Assembly: GCA_021775005.1 (NCBI GenBank)
Contig: JAJFIK010000050.1
Location: forward strand, 1-64,000
Source of the DNA: Rhodospirillales bacterium
GTDB lineage: Bacteria; Pseudomonadota; Alphaproteobacteria; JAJFIK01
DNA: 64,000 nt
Direction: 5' to 3'
Position numbers and translations under genes: made by a program. Below are positions 1 to 8,658 of the stretch, one piece after another (positions within the stretch are counted from its first letter, which is position 1; each line of letters begins with the position of its first letter). The notes under the pieces were generated by a model. That model saw only the letters and a list, made by a program, of their open reading frames with translations. It made no database searches and was not told the origin of the DNA.

Positions 1-69
1 CCCGCAATAAAAGGCAGTGGCGGCAATCAGAAAAACAGTTTTATAGAGCACTCGGACGCTGGATTCCAA
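1..69 (-). CDS. Possible 5' end of a secreted or membrane protein (partial)
   Basis: A reading frame with a TTG start at 69 runs off the left edge after 23 codons. GGGAG lies five bases before the TTG, which decides the start. The peptide opens with a short polar stretch (ESSVR) and then a hydrophobic run (VFLIAATAFYCG), as in a signal peptide or first membrane helix. It lies 19 bases downstream of the 58-aa membrane gene, on the same strand, so it may close the ruvC-ruvA transcript. Too little is present to name it. It does not look like the start of RuvB. Confidence 0.3.
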   Translation of the reverse strand, partial: MESSVRVLYKTVFLIAATAFYCG

Positions 70-88
70 GTTGACTCCCGCCTCACAT

Positions 89-265
89 CTATCGCGAAAG
101 CCAGGTCAGGCCAAACCCAATCAAGATCACAACAACAAGCCCCGGCAAGGAACTAAAGCTCCAGATATGAATGCCCAGCAAACCAAGCAGCCACAGGGCG
201 AGGCCGACAACGCCCACCACAATAAAGAATGAGCCGATGAGGCTCACAAGTCGTCCCATATTCAT
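89..265 (-). CDS. 58-aa membrane protein coupled to ruvA
   Basis: The ATG overlaps the ruvA stop codon (ATGA), so translation is probably coupled. The product is 58 residues, with a hydrophobic helix at about 8-30 ([20 protein letters not shown]) and a second at about 38-55, joined by a short HIWSFSS loop and ending in LSR. Two membrane passes are likely. I do not recognise a named family. The coupling, the clean two-helix pattern and the coding-length frame argue that it is real. Its position at the end of the ruvC-ruvA chain gives no functional clue beyond co-transcription. Confidence 0.7.
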   Translation of the reverse strand: MNMGRLVSLIGSFFIVVGVVGLALWLLGLLGIHIWSFSSLPGLVVVILIGFGLTWLSR

Positions 266-885
266 TGACTCAATTCCTTCAGTCCTTCGCGGATGAGCAG
301 TTTCACTTCCGCGCCTTCGTCCAGCCGCCGTAATGCCTCTGATATGGCGGCAGCGGCCTGGGCTTCAGGATAGCCCAAGTTCATCAAGGCAGAAACCGCA
401 TCGGCCTTGGCGATAATTTCAGGCGCAATATGGGGCGCAGCGCCGCCTTTGATGGCGGTTCCGATGGGGATGATGGTGGCCGAGGCGGGGGCGCGGTCTT
501 TCAGTTCCGCCACTATGCGCTTGGCGAGCTTGGGGCCCACGCCTTTGGCCCGCACGACAGCGGCGTGGTCTTGCATAGCGACCGCACTGGCGACATCATC
601 AACGCTCAGCACACTGAGGATTTCCATGGCGACCTTGGCACCGACGCCTTGCACGCTTTGCAGCGCGCGGAACCAGTCCCGCTCACTCTCGGTCTCAAAA
701 CCATAAAGGCGAATCATATCTTCGCGCACCACGGTCTCAATAGACAGGGTGACCGCTTCGCCCACCCCCGGCAGGCGGCTGAGCACACGTGCAGGCGCAA
801 AGATCACATAGCCCACGCCCTGCACATCGATGATGGCGGAGTCGGTGCCGATTGAATCCAGAACGCCTTTGAGCTTTCCAATCAT
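262..885 (-). CDS. ruvA: Holliday junction branch migration protein RuvA
   Basis: RuvA binds four-way DNA junctions as a tetramer and loads the RuvB motor for branch migration during recombinational repair. The 207-residue protein starts at MIGKLKG, the usual family start; the longer in-frame start 24 bases upstream is rejected. Domain I (OB fold) covers about 1-63. Two helix-hairpin-helix motifs are visible, around QSVQGVGAK (about 77-85) and [10 protein letters not shown] (about 113-122). A C-terminal RuvB-contact helical domain covers about 160-205 ([13 protein letters not shown]). Its start overlaps the stop of the upstream membrane gene (ATGA). ruvB is not the next gene, which is unusual. 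Confidence 0.97.
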   Translation of the reverse strand: MIGKLKGVLDSIGTDSAIIDVQGVGYVIFAPARVLSRLPGVGEAVTLSIETVVREDMIRLYGFETESERDWFRALQSVQGVGAKVAMEILSVLSVDDVASAVAMQDHAAVVRAKGVGPKLAKRIVAELKDRAPASATIIPIGTAIKGGAAPHIAPEIIAKADAVSALMNLGYPEAQAAAAISEALRRLDEGAEVKLLIREGLKELSQ

Positions 886-1310
886 TTCGCGCGCTCCGGC
901 TGCGACCAATCAAATATGAATGTCAGATAAGTGAGCCCCGCAAGGGCCGACAAATGAACAATGTGAAATGCCCATATGAGAATCTCGAGGATGGCATTAG
1001 CGCCAGAAAGGGACATGCCATCATATTGCATGCTTCGGCCTGCCTGGTCCGCCATATCCCACAAGGCCATATAAATTACATAGGCCTCAAGTTGAGCCCA
1101 CAACATCACCCAAAGCGATATTACGATAACCACAATGCCAACAAATGCATAAATGCGAAGCGGCAATCGCGCGCTATGCAGGAAAAAGTGTGTCCCTGCC
1201 ACATAGGCAAAGAGCAAGCTGAATTCGGCTGTCAGGATCATCACGATCGCCTGCGCAGAGGCGGTCGTGTACATCAGCCCTTCCATGTCAGTGGGAAGTG
1301 TCGGCTCCAT
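882..1310 (-). CDS. 142-aa membrane protein inserted between ruvC and ruvA
   Basis: The start ATG at 1310 shares a base with the ruvC stop (TGATG), and the stop overlaps the ruvA start (ATGA), so the gene is translationally coupled on both sides. The protein has about three membrane helices: about 20-42 ([20 protein letters not shown]), about 50-75 ([18 protein letters not shown]) and about 108-132 ([20 protein letters not shown]). A polar loop with [10 protein letters not shown] lies between the second and third. I do not recognise the family. Its place inside the resolvase cluster is conserved-looking but gives no proven link to recombination. The longer upstream frame only overlaps ruvC out of frame. 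Confidence 0.8.
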   Translation of the reverse strand: MEPTLPTDMEGLMYTTASAQAIVMILTAEFSLLFAYVAGTHFFLHSARLPLRIYAFVGIVVIVISLWVMLWAQLEAYVIYMALWDMADQAGRSMQYDGMSLSGANAILEILIWAFHIVHLSALAGLTYLTFIFDWSQPERAK

Positions 1311-1810
1311 CAGCTTGCTCCTGTTGGCATGCGAAAGTGATGCGCATGAGTAATCGCAATGGCGAGGGCGTCGGCGGCGTCTTCTTGCTGAACTTTGCAG
1401 CCCGGTAATAGCACGCTGACCATCAGTCCGATTTGTTCTTTTGCGGCGTGACCCGAACCCACCACGGATTTTTTCACTTTGTTGGGCGAGTACTCTGCAA
1501 TGGGCACGTCGGCCTCCGCAGCGGCGAGCATACATACCCCCCGCGCCTGACCGAGCTTCAAAGTCGATTGCCCATTCACGTTCACAAAGGTTTCTTCAAT
1601 GGCGATGGTGTGGGGGCTGTGCTCCAGGATCACTGCCGTCAGCCCCTGATGAATTTCGCGCAGCCGGTTTGGCAGCGCGTTTTTGGCCGCTGACACAACG
1701 ATGCCGTGGTTGATGTGGCGCAGCTTGGTGCCCTCGCACTCAATCACCCCCCAGCCGGTTCGCTGAAGGCCCGGATCAATGCCGAGAATGCGTCGCGCCT
1801 GAGTCGCCAT
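1310..1810 (-). CDS. ruvC: Crossover junction endodeoxyribonuclease RuvC
   Basis: RuvC is the dimeric, Mg-dependent nuclease that cuts Holliday junctions after RuvAB branch migration. The chosen start (MATQARRILGIDPG) gives 166 residues, the usual length; the longer frame adds 12 residues with no ribosome site. Catalytic acidic residues are visible: Asp12 in GIDPG, Glu72 in IAIEETF, and the Asp pair in QQEDAADALAIA near 143-147. The GQARG motif of the family is also present. It is the first gene of the coupled ruvC / membrane protein / ruvA / 58-aa chain. yebC, its usual neighbour, lies upstream but is separated by a GIY-YIG gene on the other strand. Confidence 0.97.
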   Translation of the reverse strand: MATQARRILGIDPGLQRTGWGVIECEGTKLRHINHGIVVSAAKNALPNRLREIHQGLTAVILEHSPHTIAIEETFVNVNGQSTLKLGQARGVCMLAAAEADVPIAEYSPNKVKKSVVGSGHAAKEQIGLMVSVLLPGCKVQQEDAADALAIAITHAHHFRMPTGAS

Positions 1811-1881
1811 AGAACACAAGGTGAACTGAGCTGACCGGTGATGCAAGGCAAAAGAGGTTAACCGGCCTCACACCACCGTCA

Positions 1882-1902
1882 CCCTCCGGCTTGACCGGAG
1901 GG
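1882..1902. repeat. Palindromic hairpin, left of the GIY-YIG gene
   Basis: A perfect 8-bp stem (CCCTCCGG / CCGGAGGG) with a CTTGA loop. The copy at 2242-2264 has the reverse-complement loop (TCAAG), so the two form an inverted pair around the GIY-YIG gene. Elements of this style (CCGG-CTTGA-CCGG) are dispersed intergenic palindromes in many alphaproteobacteria. Confidence 0.8.
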
Positions 1903-1925
1903 TCCAACCAGTGTGGCATTTTGCT

Positions 1926-2225
1926 ATGGCGGAGCAATTCTACGTCTATATCTTGGCGAGCAAACCAAACGGCACACTTTACGTGGACATGACCAACAAC
2001 CTCATTAGGCGTGTCTATGAGCATCGCGAGGCGCTGGTTGATGGGTTTACCAAACGGCACGGCCTCAAGCAGTTGGTCTATCTCGAAATCCACAAAGACC
2101 CGCGAGAAGCAATCCGCCGCGAGAAGCGCCTTAAACATTGGGTGCGCAAGTGGAAGATCGATCTGATCGAACGCGACAATCCCGAGTGGCGCGATCTATG
2201 GCACGACATTGCGGGTCTATATTGA
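1926..2225 (+). CDS. GIY-YIG family small nuclease-like protein
   Basis: A 99-residue single-domain protein of the small stand-alone GIY-YIG (UPF0213-like) type. FYVYILAS at about 5-12 is the first motif strand. LYVDMTNN at about 18-25 is the second, RRVYEHR the conserved helix, and YLEIHKDPREAIRREKRLKHW the metal-ligand and basic region. The usual second motif is LYVG(V/I)TN; here the glycine is Asp, so catalysis may be altered or lost. I start at MAEQFYVY rather than five codons upstream because family members begin there. The gene interrupts the yebC-ruvC order, lies on the opposite strand to its neighbours, and is bracketed by opposed palindromic hairpins, which suggests a small mobile cassette. 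Confidence 0.85.
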   Translation: MAEQFYVYILASKPNGTLYVDMTNNLIRRVYEHREALVDGFTKRHGLKQLVYLEIHKDPREAIRREKRLKHWVRKWKIDLIERDNPEWRDLWHDIAGLY

Positions 2226-2241
2226 ATTTTTGCCAACCTGG

Positions 2242-2264
2242 ATGCTCCGGTCAAGCCGGAGCAT
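2242..2264. repeat. Palindromic hairpin, right of the GIY-YIG gene
   Basis: A perfect 9-bp stem (ATGCTCCGG / CCGGAGCAT) with a TCAAG loop, followed by GACA. It is in inverted orientation to the element at 1882-1902. It may also act as a transcription end structure, but no T-run follows. Confidence 0.8.
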
Positions 2265-2326
2265 GACAAGATAGTTGAGAGATTCTGATTGCCCTCAAGG
2301 TTCGGGGAAGCAGAGATACCGATCAA

Positions 2327-3073
2327 CTAACCGGCGAGTTCTGCCATGGTTTCGTCTGACATCTCAAAATTGGCATAGACGTTCTGCACGTCGTCATTGT
2401 CTTCAAGGAATTCAAACAGCTTGAAGATCGTACTGGCGGTTTGGCCCTCAACCGCGATGGTGTTTTGCGGCTTCCAGATCATCTTGGCGGAGGACGCCTC
2501 CCCCAGCTTGACCTCGAGGGCGTCTTTTACGGCTGCAAAACTGCTCGGATCGCAGGTGAATTCATGGGTTTCGTCATCAGAGATGCATTCGTCTGCACCT
2601 GCATCAATGGCGATCTCCAACATGTCATCTTCTGAGCCTTTGTCGGCTGGGTACACAAACGCGCCCACTTGATCGAACATGAAGGAGACCGATCCCGTCT
2701 CACCCATGTTGCCGCCGTACTTGGTGAAGATGGAGCGCACATCGCCTGCAGTGCGGTTCTTGTTGTCGGTCAATGTTTCAACGATGAGCCCAATGCCGCC
2801 AGGGCCAAAACCTTCATAGCGCAGCTCTTCATAGTTTTCTGCTTCGCCGCCGATGGACTTTTTGATAGCGCGTTCAATGTTGTCCTTGGGCATGGACAAT
2901 GCGCGGGCGTTTTGTACGGCCAGCCGCAAACGCGGATTTGTATCCGGCGTCGGGTCGCCCATCTTTGCGGCCACGGTAATTTCTTTTGACAGTTTGGCGA
3001 ACTGCTTGGACCGCTTCGCGTCCTGCGCGCCCTTGCGGTACATGATATTCTTGAATTTGGAATGCCCTGCCAT
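2327..3073 (-). CDS. yebC: YebC/PmpR family transcription/translation factor
   Basis: A 248-residue full-length member of the YebC/TACO1 family. It begins with the hallmark [21 protein letters not shown] and contains the central [20 protein letters not shown] segment. The acidic third domain ([20 protein letters not shown]) is intact. Family members have been reported as DNA-binding regulators and, more recently, as ribosome-associated factors that relieve stalling; the sequence does not say which applies here. It precedes ruvC on the same strand, the classic yebC-ruvC order, with the GIY-YIG cassette in between. It follows the YmdB-type gene after a 39-base gap. Confidence 0.97.
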   Translation of the reverse strand: MAGHSKFKNIMYRKGAQDAKRSKQFAKLSKEITVAAKMGDPTPDTNPRLRLAVQNARALSMPKDNIERAIKKSIGGEAENYEELRYEGFGPGGIGLIVETLTDNKNRTAGDVRSIFTKYGGNMGETGSVSFMFDQVGAFVYPADKGSEDDMLEIAIDAGADECISDDETHEFTCDPSSFAAVKDALEVKLGEASSAKMIWKPQNTIAVEGQTASTIFKLFEFLEDNDDVQNVYANFEMSDETMAELAG

Positions 3074-3112
3074 GGAACTCTCCGACTACGTGTTTCAGGT
3101 TATGGGTTGGGT

Positions 3113-3928
3113 CTAGACCTCAGGCATTGCGAGGGTCAAGAGACCGCCCACCCGCACCGGCTCGCAGCGGCGGGCAAGACCGGTCTGGTCATCCACCTCA
3201 ACAAATGTGCCGCAGAGGGTGCCCACGCCGCTGGCCACCTCAAGGCGCGATGAATTGACCTTGGTGATAAAGCGGTTCACGGGCTCTGTCTTGTCCATGC
3301 CAATAACGGAATCATACGACCCGCACATGCCAGCGTCGGTCTGATAAGCCGTGCCCCCTGGCAAAATCATCGTGTCTGCTGTCGGCACATGGGTATGGGT
3401 GCCAACGCAGAGCGACGCCTTGCCATCCACAAAATGCCCCATGGCCATCTTCTCTGATGTGGCTTCGGCATGGAAATCTACAATGATCGCATCGGCGACT
3501 TGTTTCAGCGGCGCATTGGCCAGTTCCTGTTCGATGAGCGCCCAAGGATCATCAAGGGCGTGCATGAAAAGCTGCCCCATGCCGTTAATCACCAAGACCT
3601 GATGCCCATTGCGGCCTTCAAACAGCCCGACGCCCTTGCCCGGCGTACCGGCGGGATAGTTGAGCGGACGCAGTAAGCGCGGTTCATCAGCGATGAAATG
3701 CAGCGCTTCTTTTTGATCCCAGACATGATTGCCCGTGCTGATCACGTCAGCACCGGCTTCAAACAACTCGTCGCAGATCTTTTTGGTGATGCCAAAACCC
3801 GCAGCTGCGTTTTCCCCGTTCACCACAACAAAGTCGATGCGTAATTCTTCCCGCAAGCGCGGCAAATGTTCGGTCACCACATCGCGGCCAGGCCGCCCGA
3901 CCACATCACCCAAAAATAACAAATGCAT
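3113..3928 (-). CDS. YmdB/TIGR00282-type metallophosphoesterase
   Basis: A 271-residue calcineurin-like phosphoesterase of the YmdB type, whose studied members hydrolyse 2',3'-cyclic nucleotides. Metal-site motifs in order are FLGDVVGRPGRD (about 5-16), VVNGENAAAGFG (about 35-46), STGNHVWDQKE (about 64-74), VDFHAEATSEKMAMGHF (about 149-165) and GTHTHVPTADT (about 176-186). All Asp, Glu, Asn and His ligands expected for a two-metal centre are visible. It sits between fau and yebC with gaps of 21 and 39 bases, probably one transcript. This zapA-6S-fau-ymdB-yebC order is common in the class. Confidence 0.9.
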   Translation of the reverse strand: MHLLFLGDVVGRPGRDVVTEHLPRLREELRIDFVVVNGENAAAGFGITKKICDELFEAGADVISTGNHVWDQKEALHFIADEPRLLRPLNYPAGTPGKGVGLFEGRNGHQVLVINGMGQLFMHALDDPWALIEQELANAPLKQVADAIIVDFHAEATSEKMAMGHFVDGKASLCVGTHTHVPTADTMILPGGTAYQTDAGMCGSYDSVIGMDKTEPVNRFITKVNSSRLEVASGVGTLCGTFVEVDDQTGLARRCEPVRVGGLLTLAMPEV

Positions 3929-3949
3929 CGATAGTTCCGTTCTAAGCCC

Positions 3950-4519
3950 TCAGGCGGGCCGCCGTCTGACGCCTCGCGGCGTGATTATCCAATCAAGTTG
4001 GGCGTCGTGGCTTTCAACGGGCAAGCGCTCAGCCACTTGCTCTTCATACCCAACGCCAACCGCAACAATTTCTCGCACGCCCCGCAAGCCTGCCAGGGTG
4101 CGGTCATAGTTTCCCGCGCCATATCCCAGACGATGGCCCTGCCCGTCAAATGCCAATCCTGGCACAATGACAATATCAGGCGGTATTTCCGGCGCTGTCT
4201 CTGGCGGCGTTGGGATATCCCACGCATCTCGCGCGCTGGGAATGCCGCCTTGATACTCGCGAAATACCAGCGCACCGCCCACCTCGCTCGTGACCGGCAG
4301 TGCCAACACAGCACCTCGCGCCCGTAGTTCATCGAGCAGCGGGCGCACATCAATCTCAGAGCGGAAGGGCCAATACCCTGCCACCACCATGTTTGGGCGC
4401 ACTTCTGGTCCGTCGCCCAGGAAAACCAGTGCCAGGCGCCGGGCCGCTTCATCGCCAGCAAGGGCTGCGGTAGCGCGCCGTTCTGCGAATTGTTCTCGAA
4501 GGGTTTTCTTTTCGCTCAA
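3950..4519 (-). CDS. fau: 5-formyltetrahydrofolate cyclo-ligase
   Basis: Converts 5-formyl-THF to 5,10-methenyl-THF with ATP. Family features are the basic N-terminus KKTLREQFAERR, the substrate-loop EIDVRPLL, IPTPP, and the ATP-site signature FDGQGHRLGYGAGNYDRTL near the C-terminus. The start is uncertain. No ATG exists at the family position. I use the TTG giving MSEKKTLREQ (189 aa); a TTG 48 bases upstream (4567) also works but would abut the 3' end of 6S RNA. The gene is directly downstream of 6S RNA, as in many proteobacteria, where 6S and fau (ygfA) are co-transcribed. Confidence 0.88.
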   Translation of the reverse strand: MSEKKTLREQFAERRATAALAGDEAARRLALVFLGDGPEVRPNMVVAGYWPFRSEIDVRPLLDELRARGAVLALPVTSEVGGALVFREYQGGIPSARDAWDIPTPPETAPEIPPDIVIVPGLAFDGQGHRLGYGAGNYDRTLAGLRGVREIVAVGVGYEEQVAERLPVESHDAQLDWIITPRGVRRRPA

Positions 4520-4571
4520 AATGCTCAGTGCTTTGGGCTTAATGAAGAGAGGTCGCGGGACCGCCAAGGCC

Positions 4572-4715
4572 GTGGGAACATGGTATCATCCTCTGTGGCC
4601 TGCCAGTAGACAGGTGGGTGCCGTGATGCCAAGGACCACGGTCCGAGGCAGGGACAGCTCCCTAGAGATCGGTATGGCCCCAGGGATTTGGGTTCCACAC
4701 AAACCAGGCAGTACC
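4572..4715 (-). ncRNA. ssrS: 6S RNA (SsrS)
   Basis: The 160-base gap between zapA and fau holds a long imperfect hairpin on the minus strand. The closing stem pairs TGGTTTGTGTGG (RNA sense, 4695-4706) with CCACAGAGGATGATACCA (4581-4598), and GCCTG pairs with CAGGC just outside and inside it. A central G/C-rich rod carries GGGAGCTGTCCC and CGGACCGTGGTCCTTGG, like the 6S open-bubble region. 6S RNA mimics an open promoter and sequesters sigma-70 RNA polymerase in slow growth. Location between zapA and fau is diagnostic. Ends are approximate; identification rests on position plus fold, not on a covariance search. Confidence 0.8.
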
Positions 4716-4728
4716 CGCGATCTTTAAT

Positions 4729-5088
4729 CTAGGTGGCCGCGAGGCGTCCGGCAATCTCTTCAATGCGGGTGGTGACCCCATCGATGGCTTGGACAGCGTG
4801 AGCCTCGAAATTCTTGGAGTGGTCTTCCAGTGACGTTTGCTGCTCGCGAATGGCCGTCAGCTCGGTTTCAAGCTCATCTAGCCGGGCAAGAGATTCTGAT
4901 AGCTCATCGGCCACCATAAGGCCCGCCAGCAGCATTAACCGGCCATTGCCCACAGAGCCCACACTCTCATTGAGTTGATCCACATGGTGGTTGAGGTAGC
5001 TCGCCAGCTCGGCAATGTGGTCTTCCTGGCCGTCGTCACAGCCCACAGTGTAGGCGCGCCCGTTGATGGTTACAGATACCTGTCCCAT
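4729..5088 (-). CDS. zapA: Cell division protein ZapA
   Basis: ZapA bundles FtsZ filaments at the division site. The 119-residue protein has the family N-terminal domain (QVSVTINGRAYTVGCDDGQE, then HIAELASYLNHHVDQL) with the conserved LMLLAGLMVADEL segment at about 51-63. A long coiled coil to the C-terminus follows (about 65-115), which forms the dimer and tetramer. It follows the DUF4164 gene after four bases and precedes 6S RNA, so the three are likely one transcript. Confidence 0.95.
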   Translation of the reverse strand: MGQVSVTINGRAYTVGCDDGQEDHIAELASYLNHHVDQLNESVGSVGNGRLMLLAGLMVADELSESLARLDELETELTAIREQQTSLEDHSKNFEAHAVQAIDGVTTRIEEIAGRLAAT

Positions 5089-5092
5089 GGCC

Positions 5093-5404
5093 TCAGCCCT
5101 CCAACACTTCTTTGATGCCCGCGATAGCGCCGTCCAGCCGCCCGGCCACTTGTTCGCTCACTTCTTCCAGGGCGGCGGCTTCAGAGCGCACCAGATTCAA
5201 CTCCTCGGCGAGCTGATCGCGCTCGGTTTGCAACCGGGCAATGGTCGCCTCCGCAGCAGCCCTGGCCTCAACGACTGCTTCGACTGCCACGTCATCACCG
5301 TCAGCTCCCGCAGCCATGGCGGCAGCGAGGCGATGTTCAACCGCTGTCTCAAGGGTCCCGAGAGCCGACTGAAGCCGATCCAATGACGCGGAAAGCTCGT
5401 TCAT
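5093..5404 (-). CDS. DUF4164 coiled-coil protein
   Basis: A 103-residue protein that is almost entirely helical with heptad-like leucine/alanine spacing (MNELSASLDRLQSALGTLE, then ARLQTERDQLAEELNLVRSE). This is typical of the DUF4164 family found immediately upstream of zapA in alphaproteobacteria. The ATG at 5404 is preceded by AAGGA at seven bases, so it is preferred over the GTG at 5410. No catalytic features are visible. A role with ZapA is inferred only from the four-base spacing and conserved neighbourhood. Confidence 0.85.
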   Translation of the reverse strand: MNELSASLDRLQSALGTLETAVEHRLAAAMAAGADGDDVAVEAVVEARAAAEATIARLQTERDQLAEELNLVRSEAAALEEVSEQVAGRLDGAIAGIKEVLEG

Positions 5405-5584
5405 ACGCACGTCCTTCGTAGTTAGCCTGCGAATTTAGGCTTTATCTGAGCCCAAACGGGTGAGGCAAATTGACCATATGCCCCGCGTGTTTCCCGCGTC
5501 AACGAGAGGTGTTGCTCTCAAGGCCTGAATCGGGGCTTGAATGCCGTTGCATTCGCCCCTGTCCCCCCTTAAGAAAGCGCCGCA

Positions 5585-7597
5585 ATGACCGACTCCATGA
5601 CAGCCGAGGCCGCCAGCGCCGCCACCCCAACCGATTCTGCTTCTCCACGGGAGCTGGCGAACGCGATTCGCGTGCTTTCCATGGACGCTGTGGAAGCTGC
5701 CAATTGTGGCCATCCTGGCATGCCCATGGGCATGGCGGATGTGGCGACGGTGCTATATTCGCGCTTTTTGAAATTTGATCCGACCCAGCCGCAATGGCCC
5801 GACCGCGACCGCTTTGTGCTCTCTGCTGGTCACGGCTCGATGCTGCTTTATGCGCTGCTGCATCTGACTGGTTACAAAGACATGACCATGGATCAGATCA
5901 GAAATTTCCGGCAGCTCGGCGCGATCACCGCAGGTCACCCTGAATTCGGTCACGCCACGGGCATTGAAACGACCACCGGCCCGCTGGGCCAAGGCTTTGG
6001 CAATGCCGTGGGCATGGCCATTGCCGAGCGTCATTTAAACGCCCGCTTCGGCGATGATCTTGTGGATCATTACACTTATACCGTTGTCGGCGATGGTTGC
6101 TTGATGGAAGGCATCAGTCAGGAAGCCTTGACGCTGGCGGGGCATCTTAAACTCAACAAGTTGATCGTCTTGTTTGACGACAACAACATCACCATCGACG
6201 GGCCGGTGTCGCTGAGCGACTCAACGAACCAACTGGAACGCTTCAAGGCCAGCGGTTGGGACGTCATTGCCATTGACGGCCATGACCATGACGCGATCGC
6301 AGGCGCCATTGCCGCTGCACGGATTAGCGAAAAGCCATCGCTCATCGCCTGTCGCACAACCATCGGCTATGGCGCACCAAACAAAGGCGGCACCTCTGCC
6401 ACGCACGGTGCGGCATTGGGCGCCGACGAAGTTGCCGGCACGCGCGAGGCCCTTGGCTGGACCGCAGCTCCCTTTGATATTCCCGGCCCCATCGCTGCCG
6501 CGTGGCGCGATATTGGCGCGCGTGGACATGACAACTACAAAGCATGGGCGACGCGGCATAAAGCCAGCCCACAACACAACGCTTTTGACATCGCTATCGC
6601 AGGCGGGCTTTCGTCCGCGCTTGGCGCCAAGATCAATGAGCACAAAAAGGCGCTTGCTGAAGCAGCTAAACCAGTGGCGACGCGCAAGGCCTCAGGCGCA
6701 GTGCTTGATGTCATCAACGCCATCGTGCCCGAAACTATTGGCGGCTCTGCAGATCTCACCGGCTCCAACAATACCGACTGGAAGGGCGCGGTGGTGATGA
6801 ACGCCGCTGATTATGGCGGGCGCTTCGTCCACTACGGCATTCGCGAACATGGCATGGCCGCGGCCATGAACGGTATGGCGCTTCACGGCGGTATTATCCC
6901 CTATTCCGGGACGTTCTTAGTGTTCACAGATTACTGCCGCGCCTCCATTCGCCTTTCAGCGCTGATGGGCCTGCGGGTCATCTATGTCATGACCCACGAC
7001 AGCATCGGCCTGGGGGAAGACGGCCCCACCCATCAGCCTGTTGAGCATCTCGCCGCCTTGCGCGCGATCCCCAACCTTGCAGTGTTCCGGCCCGCGGATG
7101 CCGTCGAAACAGCAGAGTGCTGGGAGCTGGCGCTTGAGCGCACCGACGGGCCAAGTGTCATCGCCCTCACCCGCCAGAACTTGGCCCCGGCGCGGACCAC
7201 CCACACCGACGAAAACCTTAGTGCCAATGGGGCCTATGAGCTTGCCGCGCCAACAGGTGAAGCGGCAGTCACATTGCTCGCCACCGGTTCAGAGGTTGAA
7301 ATCGCTCTCGACGCGAAACACACGCTTGAGTCCGATGGCATTGGCACCCGGGTTATCTCGGTGCCGAGCTGGGAGCTCATCAGCAGCGACAATCCCATTT
7401 GCCGTCAGGATGGCACCGTGCGCATCGCTGTTGAAGCAGGCATTGGCATGGGTTGGGAGCGCTTTACCGGCGCGCGCGGCGGCTTTGTCGGCATGTCGAG
7501 TTTTGGGGCCAGTGCCCCGGCAAAAGATTTGTATCGCCACTTCGGTATTACGGCAGACGCCGTCGCCGCCTTGGCCAAGAAAAAACTAACCGCATAG
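5585..7597 (+). CDS. tkt: Transketolase
   Basis: The ThDP-dependent enzyme moves two-carbon ketol units between pentose-phosphate and glycolytic sugars. At 670 residues it is full length. Visible features are the N-terminal [11 protein letters not shown] (about 42-52), the thiamine-diphosphate motif GDGCLMEG with downstream [22 protein letters not shown], the central [16 protein letters not shown], and the catalytic loop [18 protein letters not shown]. The first of four carbon-metabolism genes (tkt-gap-pgk-fba) on one strand with gaps of 42, 11 and 11 bases. There is no RuBisCO or phosphoribulokinase nearby, so this is a sugar-phosphate rather than Calvin cluster as far as seen. Confidence 0.97.
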   Translation: MTDSMTAEAASAATPTDSASPRELANAIRVLSMDAVEAANCGHPGMPMGMADVATVLYSRFLKFDPTQPQWPDRDRFVLSAGHGSMLLYALLHLTGYKDMTMDQIRNFRQLGAITAGHPEFGHATGIETTTGPLGQGFGNAVGMAIAERHLNARFGDDLVDHYTYTVVGDGCLMEGISQEALTLAGHLKLNKLIVLFDDNNITIDGPVSLSDSTNQLERFKASGWDVIAIDGHDHDAIAGAIAAARISEKPSLIACRTTIGYGAPNKGGTSATHGAALGADEVAGTREALGWTAAPFDIPGPIAAAWRDIGARGHDNYKAWATRHKASPQHNAFDIAIAGGLSSALGAKINEHKKALAEAAKPVATRKASGAVLDVINAIVPETIGGSADLTGSNNTDWKGAVVMNAADYGGRFVHYGIREHGMAAAMNGMALHGGIIPYSGTFLVFTDYCRASIRLSALMGLRVIYVMTHDSIGLGEDGPTHQPVEHLAALRAIPNLAVFRPADAVETAECWELALERTDGPSVIALTRQNLAPARTTHTDENLSANGAYELAAPTGEAAVTLLATGSEVEIALDAKHTLESDGIGTRVISVPSWELISSDNPICRQDGTVRIAVEAGIGMGWERFTGARGGFVGMSSFGASAPAKDLYRHFGITADAVAALAKKKLTA

Positions 7598-7639
7598 TCA
7601 ACCGGGCTTTTGAACCCGGGACGTAGAGGAGACCATATC

Positions 7640-8647
7640 ATGGCGATCAAAGTAGCGATCAATGGCTTTGGCCGAATTGGACGGCTGGTGCTGCGCGGCA
7701 TATTAGAATCGGGCCGCAAGGACATCGAAGTAGTTGCGATCAACGATCTTGGCCCGGTGGCGACCAACGCGCATCTTTTGCAATGGGATTCAGTGCACGG
7801 CAAATTCCCAGGCGACGTCACTGTCGACGGCGACACCATCAATGCGGGACGCGGGGCCATGAAAGTGACCGCCATTCGCGACCCCAAGGAACTCCCCTGG
7901 GGCGATCTTGGTGTTGATATCGCGCTGGAATGTACCGGGCTCTTCGCCTCAAAAGAAAAAGCCTCCGCGCATTTGACCGCCGGAGCCAAGCGTGTGCTTG
8001 TGTCCGCGCCCGCCACCGAGGCCGACAAGACCATCGTTTATGGCGTCAATCACAACAGCCTGACGGCCGATGATCTTGTGGTTTCTAACGCCTCTTGCAC
8101 CACCAACTGCCTTGCGCCAGTGGCGTGGATCCTCAACGAAGCGGTGGGCATTGAGCGTGGCTACATGACCACCATCCATGCCTATACCGGTGACCAGCCG
8201 ACCCTCGACACCATGCATTCTGATTTGTATCGCGGACGAGCGGCAGCGCTTTCCATGATCCCCACCTCCACTGGCGCTGCCCGCGCGGTCGGCCTGGTGT
8301 TGCCGGAACTCAAAGGCAAGCTCGACGGCTCGTCGGTGCGCGTGCCGACACCGAATGTTTCTGTTATCGATCTCAAGTTTGTGCCCTCTCGCGACACCAA
8401 CGTTGAAGAAATCAATGGCGCGATTATCGCGGCGGCCAATGGCAAGCTCAAAGGCATTCTGGATGCCACTGAGGTGCCGCATGTCTCATCAGACCTCAAT
8501 CACAATCCGGCATCATCAACCTTTGCCCTACCGCAAACCTCGGTCATCGAAGGCAAGTTGGTTCGGGTACTGAGCTGGTACGACAATGAATGGGGCTTTG
8601 CCAATCGTATGAGCGACACCGCCGTTGCCATGGGCAAATTGCTCTAA
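7640..8647 (+). CDS. gap: Glyceraldehyde-3-phosphate dehydrogenase, type I
   Basis: Oxidises glyceraldehyde-3-phosphate to 1,3-bisphosphoglycerate, and runs in reverse in gluconeogenesis. The start is the ATG at 7640 behind a strong AGAGGAGA; ten extra upstream codons in the frame are not used. The 335-residue protein shows the Rossmann motif INGFGRIGR, Asp in VAINDLGP consistent with NAD preference, catalytic Cys153 in SNASCTTNC, and the C-terminal [12 protein letters not shown]. It is second in the tkt-gap-pgk-fba operon. The absence of proline and serine changes typical of NADP enzymes supports NAD use, but this is inference. Confidence 0.97.
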   Translation: MAIKVAINGFGRIGRLVLRGILESGRKDIEVVAINDLGPVATNAHLLQWDSVHGKFPGDVTVDGDTINAGRGAMKVTAIRDPKELPWGDLGVDIALECTGLFASKEKASAHLTAGAKRVLVSAPATEADKTIVYGVNHNSLTADDLVVSNASCTTNCLAPVAWILNEAVGIERGYMTTIHAYTGDQPTLDTMHSDLYRGRAAALSMIPTSTGAARAVGLVLPELKGKLDGSSVRVPTPNVSVIDLKFVPSRDTNVEEINGAIIAAANGKLKGILDATEVPHVSSDLNHNPASSTFALPQTSVIEGKLVRVLSWYDNEWGFANRMSDTAVAMGKLL

Positions 8648-8658
8648 AGGAAAACCAC

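Noticed and set aside
430-855. Plus-strand frames antisense to ruvA
   Set aside because: They are shadow frames of a G/C-rich gene with clear RuvA motifs on the other strand.
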